Below are positions 36,291-48,381 of a DNA stretch of 64,000 nt, piece by piece. Origin of the DNA: Garra rufa (lineage: Eukaryota; Chordata; Actinopteri; Cypriniformes; Cyprinidae); NCBI RefSeq assembly GCF_049309525.1, contig NC_133376.1, positions 14,794,094-14,858,093 of the forward strand, written 5' to 3'. Every line of letters begins with the position of its first letter. The first letter of the stretch is position 1. The position numbers and the translations under genes were made by a program. Under the pieces are notes generated by a model that was not told the DNA's origin, searched no databases, and saw only the letters and a list, made by a program, of their open reading frames with translations.

Positions 36291-37377
36291 ATATTGTTTT
36301 CATACTAAAAATGTTCTTTTGATGCACAGTCCCAAAACGTACTTGTGGTGACTATCCTGAGCTAACAGCAGACGGGGAAAGAAAAAACACTGCTGTAATA
36401 AAATGAAATATTTAATAAAAACCCACCATATTATTTTTTCTGGACACTTTACATTCATGCTTCTGGTAGACCCTTTTACTGAAAGCGACGTATATACTGC
36501 ATTTATAGTACACATTTAAATTTGATACTTTTCAAAGTATGATTTGGGATTCAATGATCCTTCTCTTGCACAGGAAAATATACACATTAAGATGCAGAGG
36601 ACATCTCTATTCATCTGAAGAGATGATGCTCAGGGAACCAATGGTAGAGATCATTATAATCATTGTGTAAATCTAAATAAGTGTTGCACACAGCAGAGTA
36701 TCAATATATCCCTGCAGAAATATATAACACCTGCAGTAGTTCACAGATAATAAAAGAAAGACCATGCCAAAGTGGAGATTGTTTTGGGACCATAATGTCA
36801 GGCTATGAAACGTAAGCTACAAAAAGAAACCTTTCTACAAAGTCAATTTCACAAGAGAAAACAATTTGTCCTGCTTCAAGGGTCTGGACGCCTTGAAAAA
36901 GCATGTATTTTATATTCAGTGTTATTTCAAGTCATTTTGTTGCAATTGTTTTTCTCAGGATGCCAAATGTCCTCATTTGAAATCAACTGCTTGTTTCAAT
37001 ATCACTTCATTTCTGCACTCTCTGAATACAGACCAGCTTCAAGTTTCCACCTGATCGTGCCACACAGAGGTTAAAGAGGAAAAGTGGGATTGTGGCAGTG
37101 GCGAGTAATTGTGAAGAAAAAGAGGTCTTGACAATCCTTGCCTCTGCATTTGGCTTGGCACCTGGGGTACAGCTGAAAGGAACGAGTGGGTGGACAGGAA
37201 GCAAACGCTTTGGAATTACACCACATTTGGCATCTGTAGAGGCGAACATGTGAAAGCTGAACGCCTTGCACCCGATTGTGTCATTGTTTTGTCACGCACA
37301 ATGAAATCATTACACATTTTGTGACGTGACCAGTGGAGTACATAAAATTCATCAGCCAATGAGCGACTGTCACGATC
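36291..37377. other. non-coding interval
   Basis: No gene or repeat boundary that I can support. Short overlapping frames at 36.8-37.3 kb on both strands show no recognisable domain. Confidence 0.4.
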
Positions 37378-37623
37378 AGACAGGAACACATGAACAACGA
37401 TGTAATAAAAGTAAGAGTATTTAATAAATCCAATGGAAAACAGGCAGACACAGGAACATGGAGTGGTAACATTAAAGACCGACAGAGAAAGAGGAGAAAC
37501 ACACACCTTAAATACACAGACTGATTACAAACACAGGTGCAGACAATGAGGGATGAACCAAAATACACAGAGCTGCGGGGGAATAGATGAGAGAAACCAA
37601 CATGGAAGTCCGGGGGTGTGACA
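37378..37623 (-). repeat. LTR of the 37.4-39.3 kb element (3' LTR in minus orientation)
   Basis: Nearly identical to 39090-39346, differing by scattered substitutions and a small length change (for example 'aacatgg' against 'aacacgg', 'aaatacacagactg' against 'aaatatatagagtg'). The insertion is not brand new. Confidence 0.85.
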
Positions 37624-39060
37624 TTACCTGCCCCTCCCGGAAGGCACATCCTCGTGCCGACAAACAGAAGGAAAACAGTACAAAGTCTTAGGAGGGGGCT
37701 TTGGTGGAGGACGGACTCCCAGGAGGAGGGCACGAGATGTAGTCCAGGGTGGTGACAGAGGGAGGAGCCAAGGAGGTGACAGGAGGGGGCTGGAGCAGGA
37801 GGAGCCAGGTGGGACCCAGAACTCAGCCATTATGGAATCCCACGGTGGAGCCGATGGAGGGAGGAGCCATGGTGGAGGAAGGGCTGACGATTCCATGGGG
37901 CCGACCAACGGAGGCGGAGCAGGTGGTGGGAGAGCCTGAGGCGGAGACGGAAAGCTGATGATCTTGGGCGACAACGCGGATCCGGAGGGCCAAGGCGGAA
38001 CCCAAGGCTCTGGCGACCAAGGCGGAGATGGAGATCCGGAGGTCCGCGGCGGAGCCGGAGTGACAGAGGGCCGAGGCTGTGCCCGCAGGAGGGAGGAGGT
38101 CCACAGAGCCGGTGGGATGGAGCGACGAGGCACAGCCGGAGGAGTAGAGTCCAGAGGCGAAGGTGGGGCGACGACTGACCAGGGCAGAGCCGGAGGGACG
38201 ATGGAGCCCGGTGAAGCTGGTGGAGCGACGGGCGACGGTGGAGACGAGGGAGCAGAGAGCCGGGGTGGAGCCGCAGGGTCGGAGGAGCGAGGCGGAGTCC
38301 AGGACTCTGAGGCTGGAGGCGATGGTGAGGGATCCTCCAGCCATGACACCGATGGAGACTGGCAGACCCGCGGCGAACCCACCGCACAGATGGTGGGCTG
38401 AGGGTGAGCAAGGGGACAGACAGAAGACAGCGGGGATTCTGGAAGGCTGGGCGGAACCAGCGGAGATACAGGACGGCTGGACGGAACCAGCGGAGATTCA
38501 GGCATAGACAGAAGAGGGAGGGTGGGTGGGAAATCCAGGCAGACAGGTATATCCGTGACAAAGTCTATTAAGTCCCCAGAGTTGTGCTCATGCTCACCCC
38601 CAGTGGTGGTGCAGTGGGCAGGGCTCTCTACCGCCCTCTCTTGCTCCACGAAGCACTCCACTGTTGCAGATGTAGTGGCCGGCTCTCGCACCTGGTCGGA
38701 AGTTATGACCCCGACGGCGCTCCATACTTCTGTCGCTCCGGGCTCGGGCTTCCCGTCTACAAATGGCTCGTAATCCGTGGGTCGGGGTGGCTGGCTGGGC
38801 TCTGGGTCCGGAGTGGCACTGGCGAGATTATCCACTCCACAAACGCGGTGAAATCTGCTCGAGGGCCGTCCTCGGACGGCGGCGCTCTCATTGATGCGTT
38901 AAGGCTGGCTTCATAAAACGCACAGAGCGCGTCATCCGGGTAGCTGGTGGTGTGAGCTACTAGTTGGAACATTAATTTGTAGCCCTCGAGCGGTAATTCC
39001 CTCTGCTTCAGCCATAGGAGGAGGAATTCTGGGCGGAGTAAACAAAACGGAGGTGAACAC
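37624..39060 (-). pseudogene. proline-rich gag-like frame of the LTR element, frameshifted
   Basis: The upstream part (about 39020-38840) encodes LPLEGYKLMFQLVAHTTSYP and ADFTAFVEW. A frameshift close to 38835 moves the frame, and the remainder (38835-37624, 403 codons) encodes a Pro/Ser-rich low-complexity protein beginning DNLASATPDPEPSQPP. No Cys-His box, protease or polymerase motif is seen. Similar proline-rich predictions are frequent in cyprinid genomes and derive from mobile DNA. The function is unknown. Antisense frames at 37749-38507 are mirror images of this GC-rich sequence and are not called. Confidence 0.55.
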
Positions 39061-39089
39061 GCAAAAATAACTGTATTGGTCGGTCTTTC

Positions 39090-39346
39090 TGTCACGATCA
39101 GACAGGAACACACGAACAACGACGTAATAAAAGTAAGAGTATTTAATAAAACCAATGGAAAACAGGCAGACACAGGAACACGGAGTGGTAACATTAAAGA
39201 CCGACAGAGAAAGAGGAGAAACACACACCTTAAATATATAGAGTGATTACAAACACAGGTGCAGACAATGAGGGATGAACCAAAATACACAGAGCTGCGG
39301 GGGGAATAGATGGGAGAAACCAACATGGAAGTCCGGGGGTGTGACA
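39090..39346 (-). repeat. LTR of the 37.4-39.3 kb element (5' LTR in minus orientation)
   Basis: Direct-repeat partner of 37378-37623. No tRNA-complementary TGG primer site is obvious immediately inside it on the minus strand. Confidence 0.85.
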
Positions 39347-39412
39347 GCAACTTGTGTTGTTTTTACATGCTATTCACAATATACAACAGCTTCTTCTTTT
39401 ATATAAATATAT

Positions 39413-40394
39413 TAGTGGTGGGCCGTTATCGGCGTTAACGTGCTGCGTTAACGTGAAACTCTTATCGCGCGATAAAAAAAATATCGCCGTTAATCTATTC
39501 TCAAAGTTGGGTTGGGAGCTGGGTCTAAACTACGCAAGCTATGATGACTTTCACCTTGATAGTTTAACTCGGATGTATACCAAAGACTGTAGAATATGGT
39601 CGCGCGTTTAAGTCTCCTCCGCCAAAACACAGACGGGATCACGTTGTCCTCCATTCATAAAAACCGAATCTACTATAGCGAAATGGCACGTAAATTCGTC
39701 GTTTTTTGGATTCATAAATCAAATACGGTCTGTCACTTAATTCAAATCGCGATATGGACTAGTGTCTGTGAAAACTGAAATGCAAAAAGACCGTTTTAAT
39801 ATGAATCCGGTATGTTCCGTTTGCCTTGCTGTATGTATGAAATTCATACTATGAATGGTGGAGACGCGCTTTTACTACACGCATACTGAAACACACGTGA
39901 CGCTCCCGGTAATTTTTGGCATTTTCATCTCACATGAACAGATAAACTCAATCTCCCAAACTGCTGTGAGTGTCACTTTTACCGTTTCATTTTTATGAAA
40001 ACTAGCATCATATCATACTGTATGACACAGAAACTTCACGGCAACCTGTCAAAATAAAAGTATGGTGTAACATGTAATGGGTTGGGTAGGTGTTGACGTT
40101 AAAAAAAACACAATCTAATAGGTAGAAAAAATAATTTCATTGTTAGTTAGTTAGTAAACACAAGTACATCTAATTGAACATAATTTATTTTCATCAACAA
40201 ATTATCATAGAACAGCTTTATGAGCTTTATGATCCATTCTCAAAGACTTTAAGTCATTATTTGGGTAGCACACATATTCTGAATGCCTTCATCAGAATTC
40301 AAATTAGCCATTTTAATCTAGATTAATCTAGATTAATTCCAAGATTTAATCTAGATTAATCTAGATTAAAAAAATTAATCTATGCCCACCCCTA
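39413..40394. mobile_element. hAT-like non-autonomous element with AAATATAT TSD
   Basis: Begins TAGTGGTGGGC and ends GCCCACCCCTA, with AAATATAT at 39405-39412 and 40395-40402. The left subterminal region has two GCGTTAACGTG repeats and a TCGCGCGATA palindrome. The right subterminal region has a run of AATCTAGATT palindromes (40314-40375). No transposase. Confidence 0.9.
40314..40375. repeat. cluster of AATCTAGATT palindromes
   Basis: At least four overlapping or adjacent copies of the 10-bp palindrome AATCTAGATT lie near the right end of the hAT-like element, in the position where transposase-binding subterminal repeats usually lie. Confidence 0.85.
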
Positions 40395-40698
40395 AAATAT
40401 ATACATTTGAATATACATATTCAAATACATATATATATACACATTTTAAATAAATACATTTGAATGCCATTAAAATAACTATGGACTATGCTGACTATTC
40501 AGTGACCAGGCTTTTAGTACCCTTCGCCAGGAGTTTGATAGGCGATCAGGTGATCATAACCCTGAATCTGCCATTTTGTTCAACAAACAAACCAGAAAGG
40601 AAAGTTACCAGATTAGCGTCAGTAGAAATGGTGTATTTATGTCTTTCCGCAGTTGAGACAAACATCTGATGTTCATTAATGTGTATTTCATGATATAA

Positions 40699-41256
40699 CA
40701 CTCTTAAAAATAATGGTGCTTCAAAAGCGATGCCATACACTGTTAAAAACAATTTGAGTAAACTTAAAATAATTTGTTGCCTGGCTGCCTTAAAATGTTA
40801 AGTTCAGTTAACTCAAAAAAGTTTAGTCAACTTGAAATGTTAAGTTGTACTACGTGACAACTTAAATATTTGAGTTGATTGAACTTAAAATGTTAAGGCA
40901 GCCAGATAACTTGCCCAGCTTTTGAGTGTAACAAACTATTTTTTGTTAACTTAACTCAAATATCTGAGTTGTTACTTAGTACAACTTAAAATTTCTTGAC
41001 TAAACTTATTTGAGTTGCCTGAACTTAAAATTTTAGGCAGCAGGGTAAGAAATTATTTTACGTTGACTTAACAAATTTTACAGTGTAGAAGAACCATTTT
41101 TGTTCCACAAAGAACCATTCAGTCAAAGGTTCTTTTTAAAGAACAATTTTTTTGCTCACTTTTTTATAATCTGAACAACCTTATTTGCCACAAAGAACTT
41201 TTTGTGAAACAGAAAGGTTCTTTAGATGTAAAAGGTTCTTCTATGGCATCGTGAAG
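40699..41256. mobile_element. 'aaaggttctt' fold-back repeat, split by a MITE
   Basis: Begins CACTCTTAAAAATAATGG and is filled with 'aaggttctt' and 'aagaacc' motifs in both orientations. The phrase 'gcgatgcca-ta-gaagaacc' is interrupted by the 40738-41085 insertion. Confidence 0.65.
40738..41085. mobile_element. second MITE with CACTGTTAAAAA / TTTTACAGTG termini
   Basis: Flanked by TA at 40736-40737 and 41086-41087. The interior has the same 'ggctgccttaaaatgttaag' and 'gacaacttaaatatttgag' sub-repeats as 2790-3165. This shows a consistent TA target and precise ends in two different host repeats. Confidence 0.85.
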
Positions 41257-41509
41257 AATGTAGCAGGAAGACTGATTCAAGTTTGAACTGCTAGAACTGA
41301 GGCACAATCGGTCACATTAAAAAACCCAAAATTATATTTATTGTTTGATATTCTTTAAAAGATAAGAAAATTTGGAAGCCGAGACTTTGTTTAGTACCAA
41401 AATTAAGTGTCAGTGTCCTCTTTGCTCTCTGTGATGTATTTTTCATGATGTAGTTTGGCAAGCGGCACGTGAACAGATCTCTTCTTCTTTACTACTAGTT
41501 ATAGCATGT
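41257..41509. other. short non-coding gap
   Basis: No feature that I can support. Confidence 0.4.
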
Positions 41510-42252
41510 CAAGTTTGTGCCGATTGTTGTTTGTCCCGTAACTTGTCAAGTTTGGTTTGATTAAAACAAACTCTAGTGCGATTGCTCTGTTAGTGCGGTT
41601 AATTTTGAGTGAGTGTGAACGCTGCCATCCGAACGTTGTGCGCATCAAAAAAGCGGACTGAGATCACTAAAAAGATGGTTCTCGGTCCACCTCCAAACAA
41701 ACTCTGGTGCGGTTCGATTGAAATATGAACACGACATGGACCAAATAGTTCTAAACGAACCAAAAACAGGAAGTAACGACAAGATGGGAAGCTATGCGAC
41801 ATGATTTCACAAAGGGTGTATACAAAAACAAAATGAGAAGAGGGCAAACGTGGAGCAACAAGGAGGTAAAGTGTCTTTTATGAGCTCTTTGTGAGTTGAA
41901 AATAAAATCATATGCACGCAACAATAAGTGCGCTTAGTACAGCAGACGGCATTAGGTGGGACTTAAAGTTAAGTGGTTACTTAGACGTCATACACCAGCA
42001 GTGCTGTTTTAAGTCGAACGCATGTTTTCCTTTTGTTTAGAGTATTGGGTAAGTTGAAATATAGGCTACGTCATTTAACCCGACCAATCAGGTCGTGAAA
42101 GTTTCACTATGCCTTTAGGTTCGGTATCTTTAGGTTCTCTGTCAAAAATGCCAGTGTGAACGCTAAACGGACTAGGACCAAATATATAATTTTCCTTTTT
42201 GGTCCAGACTAAATGAACCAAACGAACCGAACTATAAGTGTGAACACACCCT
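41510..42252. repeat. dispersed repeat with 'aactctggtgcggt' and 'gtgtgaac' motifs
   Basis: Repeated and partly inverted phrases ('aacaaactct.gtgcg', 'agtgtgaacgctg', 'ggaccaaa', 'gaaccaaacgaacc'). The right edge is 'ataagtgtgaacacacccta'. It resembles a decayed short DNA element. The boundaries are approximate. Confidence 0.45.
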
Positions 42253-43830
42253 AACTCGTGTGTTCACACCATATTGGAATTCCTGTAATTACGAGATTCC
42301 GACTTGTAAAAAGCGCTCACGTCCTCGTAGAACTTGTAATTACAACTTGTGAACTGGGAGTCTTCTGAGAGCTACGACTTGTACCACATGACTGCTGTAC
42401 CACCTGACCAACGTAGGCTCTGTTTAAGCATTGATAGTGTTAGAAAAAGCATAATTCCTAGTCCGAGAATGTGAACTTCATGTGTTGTCAGCTCGAAATT
42501 ACGGTAATTACAATATGGCATGAATGGATTCTGTTATGATTGGTCAGATCACTAGTCAATCAAACTTCTGGCGAAGGGTGAAATCCCGCCCTACATTCCT
42601 ACGTTTCTTTAGTATGTACGTCACAATAGGAAAGAAATGATTATCGCAACTTCCGCTTTATTCTGATTATGACAGACACAAGTTGGTATGTTTGGTCTGC
42701 TTGAAATTTCTGCAACATACTTTATTTAAAATTCCTTAAATATTGTGTAAAACAACACCATTTTTACCTGGTCAAAAACTGTTTTTTTTTCCACAGCAAC
42801 CCGTTTCAGTGCAGAATGAACTACTGCTCAACCCGCCCCTCTCTTCATTTTTTTTTTACCATCAAAACCAAAACTAATCCACTGCGTCCTAAGTGGCTCT
42901 AGATGGGAGAAAATGAAAACTCTTGAAAGCAAGGCTTGAGCAATATGACGTCATGCTGCTTAGAAAATCAAAACGGCTTGATAATTGAAATCTGGGTAGG
43001 TTTGTTTGTTTGTTCCTGTATTGTATTTTAGGAAGGCCTATATTATATTTTAGGAAAGCTATAATGCTGTACTGACCCAATCAAATCACACACTCAGTGG
43101 GCATGAAAATGGCCCTTTTAGACCATTTGCAAAAACACTACAAGAGCCTGGACCAATTAAAGCACTTTCACAAATTTGCTATGAGCAACATTCATGTGTT
43201 TGAATCACTGACTGCTAATCATCAAAAACACATTTTATGAGTCATCTAGATAACAGAACTTGAAAAATCACTTGTAAGACTGACTTGTTTGTATTTAAAA
43301 TTGCATTTAATTTGGGGCCATGCTTGGCAAGTATTTGCTGAAACACTATACTTCTGTAAGGGCTGCATTGGCATGGTTTGTCATTCTTACAAAAACTATT
43401 AATTTGCAGAAAACATGCTGTTCACTTGTGGCACATTTGTGACAATGTATGCCAAATGTTTGCTGCAATATTAGACTTTTGTAATAGTATACTATTGTAA
43501 ACAGTGGAAATACAGTGTTACTGCAAACCCCTATGGCAAACGTTTGGCTAGGAATGGGAATTGTAAAAAATGATTCTGCGGTTTTAAGTCTTTTTAAAGG
43601 GAACCCTGGGTATTAATACTTGTATGGGTTTTGAAATGTAAATGATGTCTCTTACTAAAATATGTAGTAGAAAACCTTAAAAATTGTACCTTATCTTAAA
43701 AATCCATTTTACTCTAATCCAATTACTATTGGGACCTCCATTATTTTGATGATGTAAAATGGTTGCACTTGGCTATTTTTACAGCAACACAACTCGGAAT
43801 ACCCAACTTTGAAAATAAAATAGAAATACA
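42253..43830. other. non-coding interval with a repeat fragment
   Basis: 42253-42600 contains duplicated 'gtaattac' and 'acttgta' phrases of a decayed repeat. 42720-42850 matches part of the element at 48920-49762 ('tgtaaaacaacacc', 'cccgcccctctct'). The rest shows no gene. Confidence 0.45.
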
Positions 43831-44030
43831 ATGTCACATTGTGTGGCTTTTGGTTGTACTTTTCAGTCAAAGGGCAACAAAAGAAGTGATGTAAGTCTTC
43901 ACTGCTGTCCTAGCAATAAGAAAAGGAGAAAAGAATAGGAAGATTCCTTTAGATGAAAAAAACTTCCAAAAGACCCACATCTTTGTTCTCTCCACTTTAG
44001 CCCCGATGCCTTTGAGGCTTGACCACAGCT
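43831..44030 (+). pseudogene. THAP-domain relic of a second, different family
   Basis: ATG at 43831 reads MSHCVAFGCTFQSKGNKRSD, then VSLHCCPSNKKRRKE and a stop. After a one-base shift, PKDPHLCSLHFSPDAFEA follows. This is the THAP layout: N-terminal C-x4-C, central basic helix region, then C-x2-H-F and a D-x-F end. All four zinc ligands survive across the frames, but one stop and one frameshift inactivate it. It is unrelated in sequence to the VNYCHVLGC relics. Confidence 0.8.
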
Positions 44031-44124
44031 ACTGAAGGAGCTTACAAAAAGTATGCGAAAATGCCGATGCTTATCATGACGCTGCAGCCACTGAAGGAGT
44101 TTCTCAGCACGGAGACATCATTTG

Positions 44125-45007
44125 CAGTGCCTTGCAAAAGTATTCATTCATTTTTTTCACCTTTTGTTTTGTTGCAGCATTGTTAAACTGCTTTAAATTA
44201 GTTTTTCCCCACATCAATTTACACTCCATACTCCATAATAATGACAAAGCAAAAAACAGATTTGCAAATTAAATTTTTTTTTTTTTAAATAAAACACTGA
44301 AATAAGTACATTGCATAAGTATTCATACCCTTAACTTAGTACATAGTTGAAGCACCTTTACAGCCTCAACTCTTTTTGGGTATGATGTGACAAGCTTTGC
44401 ACATCTGCATTTGGCAATTATCTGCCATTCTTTGCCTCACCTTTTCACCTCTCAAGCTCTGTCAGCTTGGATGGGGGCTGGCAGACATTTTCTAGAGTCC
44501 TAGTTGTTCCAATCGTCTTCCATTGTGGATAATGGAGGCTACATGCTTCTGTGAACCTTCAGTGCAGCAGATTTTTTCCTGAACTCTTCCCTAGATCATT
44601 GCCTTAACGCAAGTCTGTCACTGAGCTCTACAGGTAGTTATCTTGACCTCAGGACTGATATGCATTATCAGTTAGACCTTTTCTGAGAGGTGTGTGTCTT
44701 TCTAAATCATACTCATTCAAATGTATTTGCCACAGTTTAACTCCACTCGAAGTGTAGTAACATCTAGAAGCAATATGAATGCTCCTGAGCTAAATTTTGA
44801 GTGTCCCAGAAAAGGGTATGAATACTTATGCAATGGGATCTTTTCAAAGTTGTTACAAACCTGTTTTGTGCTTTGTCATTATGGTGTATGAGATGTTGAT
44901 TGATGTGGGGAAAAAAAAGTAATTTAAAGCAGCTTTAACATAAGGCTGCAACAAAACAAAATGTGAAAAAAATGAAGGGTATGTATGAATACTTTTGCAA
45001 GGCACTG
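44125..45007. mobile_element. Tc1-like element, internally deleted
   Basis: Begins CAGTGCCTTGCAAAAGTATT and ends in the inverse ATACTTTTGCAAGGCACTG, with TA on the right. At 883 bp it is too short for an intact transposase, and no DDE motif is legible. Inner blocks such as 'gacaaagcaaaaaacag' and its inverse near 44870 mark a second inverted-repeat set. Confidence 0.85.
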
Positions 45008-45009
45008 TA

Positions 45010-46676
45010 CATTATATTAAGCTATAAAAGTCTTAACACCTGAGGTTCCTTTTAATATTTCTGGCTCCTTCTCAGTCTCAATTTGTTAAAGAAAAAAAAA
45101 ACATTCAAAAGGCAAATGGTTTCATTAATTAATTGGCAAAGAGTGTTTACACCAATTTTGAATGACTTTTTATTATTTTTGAACTATAATTAGCCTTAAC
45201 TATTAAAAAATACTAAACAAACACAAAAATGTGGTAACATTTCATTTATTTGTTTTTTTATAAAATAGCCTACAACTGACAAAATGCATAAAGTAAAGTG
45301 CATAATCTAAAAATTCATAATCTAAAGTGCAACCTGATCTTATGATGAAAACGTACCTGTGGGAACTTTTCCGCAAGATGCGAAATAAGTACCGCCATGT
45401 ACGTTTTGTGACATATATTTGATGTAAAATGTCTACTGAGTGCTGCTGAAAGAGTGTTTTTTTTTTTTTTCAGAACAGATGAACGTACATATGGTACATT
45501 TTATGTGATGTTGATTTTTTAGGTGTCACTGTTCTGACTTAAAAAAAATCCATTGAGTGGCATTATAAACCTAATGCTCCGTGACATTTTAAAATAACAT
45601 ACCATCTGCACTACACCTAAACCTATCCGACAGTATCAAAAGCAAATGTGACGAACAAACAAAAAAAGGGCGAGTATGATTGTTCTTGATTCCTAATCCT
45701 ACTGCTTAACATTTCCATGTATTAACAGCAAGGTTTCCCTGACCCAGCATAGGACATGTGGGAAAATGGATTGAATGTGTTTGTCTAGACAGGTTCTTGC
45801 CAGATTTGAAACTTTATCCACCTGCTCAGAGGATTTTAACGTAACTAAGCAATTTATCTAGTAAATGGTTTTGTAAATAAATGCATCTGCCAAGAATTTA
45901 ATTGTAAACGCAAATTCATTTGCCGTGATAAAGCAACTCTCTTGCACAACCTTTGCCAACTAATTATCTAAAAACGTTTAACAATTCTTCTTTTTCGACT
46001 TTTCACAATGTACTTCCTTACCAGCATGATACAGCAGAGAGTTCCCTGCCAACATCTTTTGCCTTGTTCATTTGAGAAAGTAAAGCTAAAGGTTGGTTCA
46101 TTTCTGTTGCCTCTCCTCCCTCTTTCTGGAGCAGTTCCCTGGGGCAATTACAAAACAAGCCAGCAAAGTGGGGCTTTGTCATATTGAATTTGCAATCAAA
46201 TCAGTCAATTTAAAAAGGTGCTCGTTGTCTTAAAAAGGCTTAGCTTTTTTCTCTGCTTTTACTCCCAATTACCTGAGCAGCATTCCACAGGATGAGTAAT
46301 GGGATGCAAAGTGGTCCGTCTGCCTCGGCCACGTCTCTGGAAAGCACTTACATCCTCATGCAAACGCACACACAAAAATAAAACATGCATGAAAGGACAC
46401 ACGTGCACACAAATAAACAGTGCAAAACATGCGTTGACGCATGCCTTTCCTCTCATTTTTAAGAGAATTTCCATGTCTTGATGTAATCAGCCGATGTTGC
46501 ACAAACACCGGCAGTGCTCTTTGATTACTGCAGTACATTTTGTTTTAGCTGACTGATTAAATGTCGGTATATACTAACTTCGCTCACCAGCCTCAGGGAG
46601 TTTTTCTGCATTACCAGGGTCATTCCTCTGATGCAGCCACTTTGAAACTTTGTAACTGAAAATGCATGTGTTGTTT
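45010..46676. other. non-coding interval
   Basis: A decayed repeat with 'aacgtac' motifs is likely at about 45325-45660. The remainder, including 45700-46660, looks unique. No gene is supported. Confidence 0.4.
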
Positions 46677-47126
46677 TTAAAAGGAATAGTTCACCCAAAC
46701 TTAAAATTTGCTGAAAATTTACTCACCCTCAGGCTATTCAAAATATAGATGATTATATTGCTTCAAAAGAACAGGTTTGAAGAAATGTAGCATTACATGA
46801 CTTGCTCTCCAATTGATTCTCTGGAGTGAATGGGTGCCGTCAGAATGAAAGACCAAACAGCTGATAAAAATCCAGGATGAGGCGAGGACAAAAAGAGATA
46901 GACTTTTTCAATGAAGCAAACAATAATATGGATTGTGGACTCGATTTAAAGTTAGACTGGAATCGTGTGAATTATTTGTGAATTACTGTGATGTTTTTAT
47001 CGGCTGTTTGGACTCTCACTCTGACGGCACCCATTCACTGCAGATAAGCAAGTGATATAATGCAACATCTTCAAATCTTTTTACATTTTCAACAAAAGTT
47101 CATTTGTGGGTGAACTATTCCTTTAA
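46677..47126. mobile_element. TTAA-flanked fold-back element
   Basis: Ends AAGGAATAGTTCACCC and its inverse, with TTAA at 46677-46680 and 47123-47126. The arms share 'gtgaatgggtgccgtcagaa' against 'ctctgacggcacccattcac'. No coding sequence. Relatives lie at 8676-9448 and 11697-12155. Confidence 0.8.
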
Positions 47127-48280
47127 GGATATATGGTATCCGCTCAAGCTCAGATACTTGAGCTTATTATAACTTGATTGATTTAATTTACCATACATTA
47201 GTAATCATGCTTTTGGATGTTTATCTCATCTAATGACTATTCCCTGTTAATGTCTATAATGCCAGATGGAAACCACAGGATGCGGAGGTAGATGTGACCC
47301 CCTGGGTCGGTCTCATATCAGACTCACGGAGGTCATTCATCACACCTTGCTCCTGAATGACAACCACCCCCTCCTCATCATAACGCTTATCAGCCTGGTG
47401 CCACCCGGAATGCAATATCCTGCTCTGACGACTACTGACAATATCCAGCCTGGCGCTGTGGATGTGTATTCATTTCAGGAAAGTTATGCTGTCTTTATGA
47501 TGGGAACAAGCCATGTGTGGTTTTAATAACAGGCCAGTGTGCACGTATGAACATATGGACTCATTATCATTTTTCTTTCTTAGGATGAAATATCTATTTT
47601 CATCTTGGCCAGAAATAAATCTGAATGTGCACTGTCATATATGTTTCCACCCAATCAAATCAAAGTTTTTTTTTTTCCCTCACAGGAAATATCCCGTTGG
47701 TGTTCACTGTCTTTCCAAACACCGCTGCCTATAAATAGACTCTGTAAATGAGGATTGTTTCATAAATTCTTCATGCTTTGCCAGATTTATGCTAGTTCTC
47801 CAGTCATTCGGTCCACCAGCTAATTGTCTTCATGTCTCAGATCTTACCTGCTATAATTAGAACAATGCCAGAATGCACAAATCAACATCTGGCTGTACTG
47901 TTACTGATCTCAGATCAGAGGAACATCAGATTTTGTGAAATCCTAACTAAACTGAGTCCCGCTGATACCTTCAGTAATTTGGCTCCATGCCTGCATGTGA
48001 AGGATCTAGCGGCTTTCTGCTGCTTTCTTCAGACTTTTCTGGACACAAAGCCAAAAATCGTTTTAAAATAAACCAGGTGTGCTGTTTACACCATACTGTA
48101 GCTACATTGTTGAAAACAACAGTTTTGTGTTCTGTAAATGCTGTATAGTGTGTCATTAATTGGCCATGACACATTCTTTTGAGTGTAATGTTGCTTTTAT
48201 GCAACAGTTCAATTTACAAGGTAGGCTATGTTAAAATTAGGGGAACAAACAAGGACTGTTTCAAAACAACTTTTTGTGTA
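47127..48280. other. non-coding, unique-looking interval
   Basis: No repeat or exon recognised. 47255-47480 is less AT-rich than its surroundings. It could be regulatory, but nothing in the sequence shows this. Confidence 0.4.
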
Positions 48281-48381
48281 AAGACTGTTTTCACGACGCG
48301 TCATCAATCGGCCATTTTATTGGCGTCACAGAATTTAAACAATGCCACTGAACAGAACAGAACTGATTATTGCTGCTGAAA

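Larger units (their letters stand above)
37378..39346 (-). mobile_element. non-autonomous LTR retroelement with proline-rich frame
   Basis: Two direct repeats of about 250 bp (37378-37623 and 39090-39346) begin TGTCACGATCAGACAGG and end GGGTGTGACA, i.e. TG...CA. They are flanked by GCGAC (left) and GCAAC (right), a one-mismatch 5-bp TSD. On the minus strand a purine tract GGGAGGGGCAGG lies just before the downstream LTR, giving the transcription orientation. No reverse transcriptase or integrase fits in the 1.47-kb interior. Confidence 0.8.

Noticed and set aside
37749..38773. Several plus-strand and alternate minus-strand frames opposite the proline-rich frame
   Set aside because: GC-rich low-complexity sequence gives long open frames in all directions; only the frame consistent with the element orientation was kept.
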